DNA of 11,142 bases from Promethearchaeota archaeon (GTDB lineage: Archaea; Asgardarchaeota; Lokiarchaeia; Sigynarchaeales; MK-D1). Positions 6,603 through 11,142 of the stretch are shown in pieces (within the stretch, counting starts at the first letter, position 1; the number at the start of each line of letters is the position of its first letter). The notes under the pieces were generated by a model. It made no database searches. It was not told the origin of the DNA and worked only from the letters and a program-made list of their open reading frames with translations. Location of the stretch: assembly GCA_016839865.1 (NCBI GenBank), contig JAEOTN010000101.1, positions 1 through 11,142 on the forward strand, written 5' to 3'. The position numbers and the translations under genes are program-made.

Positions 6603-6618
6603 TTACGCATTCGCGTAA
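6603..6618. repeat. 16-bp palindrome TTACGC-ATTC-GCGTAA
   Basis: Exact 6-bp arms surround the spacer ATTC, 73 bases upstream of the TATA-like box of aCPSF1. It matches the palindrome at 5685-5700 at TTnCGnATTCnCGnAA, in the same orientation. It is a candidate protein-binding site or an RNA hairpin in the trailer of the polyferredoxin transcript; the long T-runs before it make the trailer explanation less likely. Confidence 0.45.
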
Positions 6619-6660
6619 CTGATCCGAACTATTTATCAGTACTACCAACGTTATCACACA

Positions 6661-6680
6661 AGAAATTCATGTTAATTTCT
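6661..6680. repeat. Inverted repeat AGAAATT/AATTTCT upstream of aCPSF1
   Basis: Seven-base arms (6661-6667 and 6674-6680) are exact reverse complements around CATGTT. The right arm ends ten bases before the TATA-like box of aCPSF1. The location fits an operator; the low-complexity A/T content makes chance possible. Confidence 0.35.
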
Positions 6681-6690
6681 GAACTACTAA

Positions 6691-6698
6691 AAATATTA
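6691..6698 (+). promoter_or_regulatory. TATA-like box for aCPSF1
   Basis: AAATATTA lies 46-53 bases upstream of the ATG at 6744, so transcription would begin near 6720 with a leader of about 24 bases and no Shine-Dalgarno site. The match to consensus is moderate. Confidence 0.35.
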
Positions 6699-6743
6699 CA
6701 TAATCAATTTTGAGACAAATGGTGTCATTTAATTTTGCATTCG

Positions 6744-8642
6744 ATGTCAATTGAAAGGATAAAAAAAGAAATAGTTGCAAGTTTACCAAGCAAGGTCAAA
6801 ATAACGAAGATAGAGTACGAGGGTCCAGAAGTAGCAATATATACTAAGGACTCAAAGGTTCTCGTTGATGATGCAAACATATTGCGTGTTCTCGCAAAAA
6901 AGATGCGAATGAGGATCGTTATTCGTTCTGACGAAGAGGGACGCATGGAATTAGATCAAACCGTAGAATTCATCCAAAATCTCTTACCCGCTGAAGCTGA
7001 GGTTACTAAGATATTTTTTGATGAAACTCTTGGTGAGGTAACTATCGAAGGGAGAAAACCTGGCTTAATTATTGGAAAACAAGGAATTAATCTTAAGGAA
7101 ATACGCAGTGAAACCTTGTGGAGACCTAAAGTGGTTAGAACTCCTCCAATTGCTAGTAAAACCGTTGAAACGATTCGAAACTTGTTAAAAAACGAAAGTA
7201 AAAAGCAAAAAGATATTTTACTTAAGATTGGTTCACGTATCCATCGTCCATTGCTATTAAAATCTCTTGGTATCCGAATGACTCCATTAGGCGGATCTCG
7301 AGAAGTCGGTCGATCTGCAGTACTCCTTCAGACAAATGAGAGTAGCGTGTTGTTGGATTGCGGGATGAATGTTGGAAATTCCCGTCATTTATATCCCTCC
7401 TTCAATACTCCTGGATTTGATATTGACAATTTGGATGCAGTGGTAATAAGTCATGCACATATGGATCATTCCGGATTGGCTCCTTTTCTATATAAATATG
7501 GTTATGAAGGGCCTATTTATTGCACAGCACCTACTCGTAATCTTATGACTATGTTACAATTAGATTATGTATCTTTATCCCAAAGAGAAGGAAGGATCGC
7601 ATGTTATAGTAAATCCGATATTAAATCCGAAGTTCTTCACACCATACCTTTATCATGGGGTAAAGTGACCGACATCGCTCCCGATATCAAACTAACTCTC
7701 CATAACGCTGGACACATCCTTGGTTCTTCCTTATGCCATTTGCACTTTGGAAATGGTGACCATAATCTAGTTTACACCGGTGATTACAAATTTCAGAGAA
7801 CTAAACTCTTAGAACCAGCATTATGTAGATTTCCGAGATTAGAGACTTTAATAACAGAAGCAACCTACGGCGGAGTGCAAGATATTATACCCTCACGCCA
7901 TGAATCTGAGCGAAATCTGGCTAATATCATTAACACTACCGTTGAACAAGGCGGAAAAGTGCTCATTCCTGTTCTAGCTGTTGGAAGAGCGCAGGAGATC
8001 ATGATTGTTCTTGAAGAATTAGTAAGTAGTGAAATAATTCCTAAGGTTCCTGTCTTTGTGGATGGGATGATCTCAGAAGCAACAGCAATCCACACAGCTC
8101 ATCCTGAGTTTTTAAGTGTGGATTTACGCGAGAAAATCTTTCATCAAGGTAAAAATCCTTTCCTATCGGAAATATTCCAAACAGTAAATGGAGGAGATGA
8201 TGAAAGAAGAGATATCGTAGAAGGAGACCCATGCATAATTATGGCGACTAGCGGTATGCTCTCAGGAGGACCTAGTGTACAGTATCTAAAATTGTTATCA
8301 GACAATGAAAAGAATACTCTGTTATTTGTCAGTTATCAAGTAGAAGGAACGTTAGGTCGTCGTATCCAGAAAGGATTTCGTGATATTCAGTTTGAAAACC
8401 GTCGTGGTCAATCTAATATGGTAAAAATGCAGATGACTGTGTATACATTATCAGGATTTTCTGGGCACAGTTCTCGGAGCCAAATTATTAGTTTTATACG
8501 AAAAGTAAAACCAAAACCTGATCGAATCATTACCAATCATGGTGAATCTTCTAAGTGCATATCATTGGCTTCAACGATTCATAAACGTTTGAAATCAGAT
8601 ACTCGCTCTCTTGTCAATGGAGAATCCATTGTATTGAAATAA
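6744..8642 (+). CDS. aCPSF1 (FttA), KH-domain beta-CASP ribonuclease, transcription termination factor
   Basis: This 632-residue protein is the archaeal homologue of the eukaryotic cleavage factor CPSF73. In archaea it is an endo- and 5'-3' exonuclease that cuts RNA at U-rich sites and terminates transcription by RNA polymerase. Domain order is KH-like region (about 1-65), second KH domain (66-135, IGKQG loop near 110-114), metallo-beta-lactamase core and beta-CASP insertion. Zinc-site residues, numbered from ATG 6744, are visible: D205 in LLDCG, the HxHxDH motif HAHMDH at 237-242, His324 in NAGHILGS and Asp347 in YTGDY. The beta-CASP signatures are Glu372 in TEATYG, the IPVLAVGRAQE helix, His575 in SGFSGHSSR and His599 in NHGES. 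Nothing is missing and the length is normal. The frame also allows a TTG start at 6735, but ATG 6744 matches the MSxERIKKE-type N-terminus. The gene stands alone with its own TATA-like box, not beside a proteasome gene. Confidence 0.97.
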   Translation: MSIERIKKEIVASLPSKVKITKIEYEGPEVAIYTKDSKVLVDDANILRVLAKKMRMRIVIRSDEEGRMELDQTVEFIQNLLPAEAEVTKIFFDETLGEVTIEGRKPGLIIGKQGINLKEIRSETLWRPKVVRTPPIASKTVETIRNLLKNESKKQKDILLKIGSRIHRPLLLKSLGIRMTPLGGSREVGRSAVLLQTNESSVLLDCGMNVGNSRHLYPSFNTPGFDIDNLDAVVISHAHMDHSGLAPFLYKYGYEGPIYCTAPTRNLMTMLQLDYVSLSQREGRIACYSKSDIKSEVLHTIPLSWGKVTDIAPDIKLTLHNAGHILGSSLCHLHFGNGDHNLVYTGDYKFQRTKLLEPALCRFPRLETLITEATYGGVQDIIPSRHESERNLANIINTTVEQGGKVLIPVLAVGRAQEIMIVLEELVSSEIIPKVPVFVDGMISEATAIHTAHPEFLSVDLREKIFHQGKNPFLSEIFQTVNGGDDERRDIVEGDPCIIMATSGMLSGGPSVQYLKLLSDNEKNTLLFVSYQVEGTLGRRIQKGFRDIQFENRRGQSNMVKMQMTVYTLSGFSGHSSRSQIISFIRKVKPKPDRIITNHGESSKCISLASTIHKRLKSDTRSLVNGESIVLK

Positions 8643-8660
8643 ATTTCATTGATTTTGATA

Positions 8661-8691
8661 GAGTGTATTTATTCTTTTTTTACTCACACTC
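8661..8691 (+). terminator. T-rich 3' end of aCPSF1 with flanking inverted repeat
   Basis: TTTATTCTTTTTTT ends at 8681, starting about 26 bases after the stop codon. GAGTGT (8661-8666) and ACACTC (8686-8691) are complementary and would enclose the T-run as a 19-base loop. The T-run alone is sufficient as an archaeal 3' end; the pairing may be chance. Confidence 0.5.
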
Positions 8692-8766
8692 ATCCAAGAC
8701 GATAAAGAAAAAGACCACAATTTTTTTAATCTAGGATTCCAACTACCACCTATCACCAATCAAGGC

Positions 8767-8776
8767 ATTTTATGTG
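8767..8776 (+). promoter_or_regulatory. TATA-like box for the NapH-like gene
   Basis: ATTTTATGTG lies 25-34 bases upstream of the GTG start at 8801, the spacing expected for a leaderless transcript. The intervening bases contain no Shine-Dalgarno site. The rest of the gap from 8692 holds only C/A-rich sequence with nothing I can name. Confidence 0.4.
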
Positions 8777-8800
8777 CCGTTTGATTAAATAATTGGTTAA

Positions 8801-9772
8801 GTGAGACTCTTGAGTGAAGCAGAGAAAAAGAAATTTCCGTTGGTTTCGATTATTCGCAAAGTCGTACAAGTTTTAGCATTCATACTAATTAACTACATGA
8901 TATTCGAAACTATTTTCAATATCGACCTTTCAGTAATTACTGACCTTAGCTTACCTTATCCTTTCCTCCAAACTCCTCGTAGTTATTTATTTGATGGACA
9001 AGGCGGTGCCGGATTGATAGAAAATATATTGTATTCAATTGGGCATGGAACAATTCCATTTTTCCTTATTGGAATTTTAATGCTTATCTCTTTGCTTCTT
9101 GGCAGATTTACTTGTGGGTGGTTTTGTCCTGTCGGATTATTCCAAGATATTTTGTATCTTTTTCAGAAAAAAAGCCGACGAAGGAAAATGCCTATTAATG
9201 TCGATTTGGCAATGAAACAAGTGAAGAGGTGGATATTGGGAATATTGCTGGTGATTATGATCTTTTTCTTTGGTGTGTATAATATCAATCTCGTTCAGTA
9301 TAATGATTGGAGGGAGTCGATCGGAACCTTTATTCAAAGACCTATAGCGGGTTTTTCATTGTCGGAATTTTTGTTCTACACTCTACCTCAAATGATTCAA
9401 ACTGGCGTGGAAGAAGGTAGTTTTACTGCGATGTTTAGCAATGGATGGGCAGTTTTCTTGTTTATCTTTTTCCTCATAATTATTGCAGTCAGTGTGTTCT
9501 ATCCCCGATTTTACTGCCGTACTCTTTGTGTTTACGGCGCTGCAACTTCAGTATTCTCTGAGTTCTCTGTATTGAAGTTTTCGCGAAATCCTGTAAAGTG
9601 TGTAGGTCGTAGAGAGTGCGGTATTTGTGAAACCGAATGCCCTAAGCAAATTCGAATATTGGATGAACCTTTTGAAGGATTCAGTGGAAAAGGTGAATGT
9701 AATCTATGCGGAAAATGTACCGAATCATGTCCTTATGATGCAATCAATCTGAATTTCAAATTTAAGGAATAA
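8801..9772 (+). CDS. NapH/MauN-type membrane iron-sulfur protein
   Basis: A 323-residue membrane-bound electron carrier of the NapH/MauN/NosR-C group, which passes electrons between the quinone pool or cytoplasmic ferredoxins and a membrane or extracytoplasmic partner. Hydrophobic segments lie near 21-38, 82-101, 144-163 and 216-234. The first family motif CGWFCPVG (C105, C109) follows helix 2. The second, normally CRxxCPxGA, reads CRTLCVYGA (C239, C243), with Val for Pro. The C-terminus carries two [4Fe-4S] motifs: C267-C273-C276-C280-P and C300-C303-C306-C310-P. The first has a wide C-x5-C opening. Between helices 3 and 4, about 50 residues (164-215) form a large, probably extracytoplasmic loop. 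The start is GTG at 8801; an in-frame TAA immediately precedes it, so no longer version is possible, and TTG at 8810 is the only close alternative. No nap, nos or mau genes are present, so its partner is unknown; the polyferredoxin upstream is one candidate. Confidence 0.9.
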   Translation: MRLLSEAEKKKFPLVSIIRKVVQVLAFILINYMIFETIFNIDLSVITDLSLPYPFLQTPRSYLFDGQGGAGLIENILYSIGHGTIPFFLIGILMLISLLLGRFTCGWFCPVGLFQDILYLFQKKSRRRKMPINVDLAMKQVKRWILGILLVIMIFFFGVYNINLVQYNDWRESIGTFIQRPIAGFSLSEFLFYTLPQMIQTGVEEGSFTAMFSNGWAVFLFIFFLIIIAVSVFYPRFYCRTLCVYGAATSVFSEFSVLKFSRNPVKCVGRRECGICETECPKQIRILDEPFEGFSGKGECNLCGKCTESCPYDAINLNFKFKE

Positions 9773-9785
9773 AATTCTTTCTCAC

Positions 9786-11123
9786 TTATTTCATACGGTC
9801 TCTTCTTGCTTTATGGAGTTCTTTTAGTGTTTTTTGCAGAACTTCGAATCTTGTTTGGTTAATTGGGTAGAATGCAAAAATCATTGCACTTATACCGGTA
9901 GCTATTACAGGAACAATAGTAATCAAAGATCTCAAACCATTAAGCTCTTCAGGGCTTTGCAATATTTCACTTGAGTCAAAACCCGTCAAATATTTCACAA
10001 TTATTAAAGATATTCCTGTAAATGCAATCGACAATCTTGCTACTAATGTTAATATTCCATTGTAAGATGCTTCACGCCTTTTTCCCGTGTGTATTTCATC
10101 ATAATCGATAGCAGTACTAATAGCTGGCTCCGTCATTAGCATACCACAAGCACCAAAACCTGGAAATATTGAAATTACTATTAACTGGATAAAGTTTTGA
10201 CCAAGGAAAATTAACCAGATTGTCGCTCCGAATGATAAAATTGCTAACATGAGTCCAAACTTGGGACCTTTTTTCGCATATATCCATCTCCAAAATGGAA
10301 TAGCACCAAGTATACCTATTGCTACTCCCGCAGCTGCAAATCCGATCATAGATTCTTCTATCTCTAAAATAAATTTGGCATATAATGGGAGTACTGTCAT
10401 GGTTAACCCAAAAACATAATCTACCAATGCATAAGTTAGTGTAATAATGACAAATGGAAGATTACTAAAGGTTGCTTTCAATGCAGGAAATATTCCTAGA
10501 GGTTCATCTATCTGGTATTCTTTCCGTTCTTGGGATCCTAACAGAGATAATAACATAGTGATCGGTATAAATGCACCAAGAATTAATCCCGCATAACCCC
10601 ATCCTAAATTAGATGCAATTATAGGAGGAATTATTATCCCAATCATTGAGGAAAGAAATGCTAAAAGATCCTTAATGGCTACAACAGTCGCTCTTTCTTT
10701 TGCATCCTCGTACATTTCTGTATATAATGCAGACCAACCAGTCATCGCAAGTGTAAATCCTAAATCAAATAGGAATAGCATAATTAATCCATGGATAAAG
10801 ATGAGTGTCGTAGATTCCCAAGGGACAATCCACAGGAGAATAAATCCAATCGTAAGGGGTATCGTACCTACAACTATATAGGGTATCCTTCTCCCCCAGC
10901 GAGTTTTTTTCTTATCCATCCAAATTCCAATAATCGGATCATTAATAGCATTCCAAATTGCATAGATGATTAAAATAAGTCCTGCTGATTCTAAGCTCAA
11001 CCCAAGTTGTGTAGTGTAAAATAACACAAAAAAGCTCTGAATCATATTATAAGGGAGAGCAGATGGAATAGCACCTAATGAATATAAAATATACCCTCCA
11101 ACAGAATGGACCTTTTTTTCCAT
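9786..11123 (-). CDS. GPH-family (MFS_2, MelB-like) sugar:cation symporter
   Basis: A 445-residue transporter of the glycoside-pentoside-hexuronide:cation symporter family, which takes up sugars or related compounds with H+ or Na+. Twelve hydrophobic segments are apparent and the length is typical. The helix II signature WNAINDPIIGIWMD (57-70) is followed by the loop KKKTRWGRRIPY (71-82), the hallmark of the family. Aligned to MelB, Asp62 corresponds to cation-site Asp59, while Asn58 takes the place of Asp55. In MelB, Asp55 serves Na+/Li+ and Asp59 is also used for H+, so H+ coupling or altered coupling is likely (inference). A second GRR-type basic loop (TGKRREASYNG) occurs near residue 350 between helices 8 and 10, as usual. 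The C-terminal tail is short and basic. It converges on the NapH-like gene, with 13 bases between stop codons. Its promoter lies mostly beyond the right edge: only 19 bases precede the ATG. Confidence 0.92.
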   Translation of the reverse strand: MEKKVHSVGGYILYSLGAIPSALPYNMIQSFFVLFYTTQLGLSLESAGLILIIYAIWNAINDPIIGIWMDKKKTRWGRRIPYIVVGTIPLTIGFILLWIVPWESTTLIFIHGLIMLFLFDLGFTLAMTGWSALYTEMYEDAKERATVVAIKDLLAFLSSMIGIIIPPIIASNLGWGYAGLILGAFIPITMLLSLLGSQERKEYQIDEPLGIFPALKATFSNLPFVIITLTYALVDYVFGLTMTVLPLYAKFILEIEESMIGFAAAGVAIGILGAIPFWRWIYAKKGPKFGLMLAILSFGATIWLIFLGQNFIQLIVISIFPGFGACGMLMTEPAISTAIDYDEIHTGKRREASYNGILTLVARLSIAFTGISLIIVKYLTGFDSSEILQSPEELNGLRSLITIVPVIATGISAMIFAFYPINQTRFEVLQKTLKELHKARRDRMK

Positions 11124-11142
11124 AATTGAAGTACTTACTGAT

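Noticed and set aside
6268..6657. Minus-strand open frame of 129 codons over the end of the polyferredoxin gene and the following gap
   Set aside because: Most of it is antisense to the conserved cysteine motifs of the polyferredoxin, it has no recognisable domain, and its start region is the repeat-rich gap before aCPSF1.
8643..8800. Possible small RNA or tRNA in the gap after aCPSF1
   Set aside because: No cloverleaf, conserved box or stable stem beyond the 6-bp pairing around the T-run could be found.
9577..9588. Palindrome TTTCGCGAAA inside the NapH-like gene
   Set aside because: It lies in coding sequence (Phe-Ser-Arg-Asn codons), lacks the ATTC spacer of the intergenic palindromes and is far from any promoter.
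4617..11141. Exact 10-base repeat TACTTACTGA at 4617-4626 and 11132-11141, upstream of the two minus-strand genes
   Set aside because: Distances to the start codons differ (about 43 and 9 bases), and many chance 10-base repeats are expected in 11 kb of AT-rich DNA.
1..11142. CRISPR array, insertion sequence, transposase, attachment site or toxin-antitoxin pair
   Set aside because: No regularly spaced repeats, terminal inverted repeats, transposase or integrase motifs, or paired small overlapping genes are visible.

Overview
The window looks like a piece of an archaeal chromosome. It is AT-rich (roughly two thirds A+T by eye). It carries aCPSF1, the archaeal KH/metallo-beta-lactamase/beta-CASP ribonuclease that ends transcription. 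Short TATA-like boxes sit 25-50 bases upstream of many start codons, Shine-Dalgarno sites are rare, and genes end in T-rich runs. The free-standing 7TM membrane protein, the FwdF-like polyferredoxin and the NapH-like iron-sulfur membrane protein would fit an Asgard archaeon (Heimdall/Loki/Thor type). That narrower placement rests on general resemblance and is tentative; Archaea is the firm part.

Layout. Bases 1-1145 (minus) hold the N-terminal 381 codons of a P-loop ATPase that runs off the left edge. It diverges from a 7TM protein (1294-2097, plus), followed by a DMT/EamA transporter (2135-3094, plus). A phosphohexomutase (3114-4574, minus) converges on the transporter. It shares a divergent promoter region with a VTT/DedA membrane protein (4715-5662, plus). 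Then, all on plus, come a four-cluster polyferredoxin (5768-6532), aCPSF1 (6744-8642) and a NapH/MauN-type protein (8801-9772). A GPH-family sugar:cation symporter (9786-11123, minus) converges on the last of these, with 13 bases between stop codons.

How the genes fit together. Most appear to be single transcription units with their own TATA-like box and T-rich 3' end; no multi-gene pathway operon is visible. Two loose themes emerge: low-potential electron transfer (soluble polyferredoxin and membrane NapH-like protein either side of aCPSF1) and envelope or sugar metabolism (phosphohexomutase, VTT/DedA, GPH symporter, EamA exporter). The T-rich gene ends are the kind of site that aCPSF1 is known to cleave.

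I found no mobile element, CRISPR array, tRNA or rRNA, and no gene-free stretch over 300 bases. The longest gaps (6533-6743 and 8643-8800) hold T-tracts, TATA-like boxes and short inverted repeats. The least explained items are the truncated ATPase, the lone 7TM receptor-like protein, the clustered repeats between those two genes, and two look-alike 16-bp palindromes upstream of the polyferredoxin and aCPSF1. None of these by itself proves a new system.
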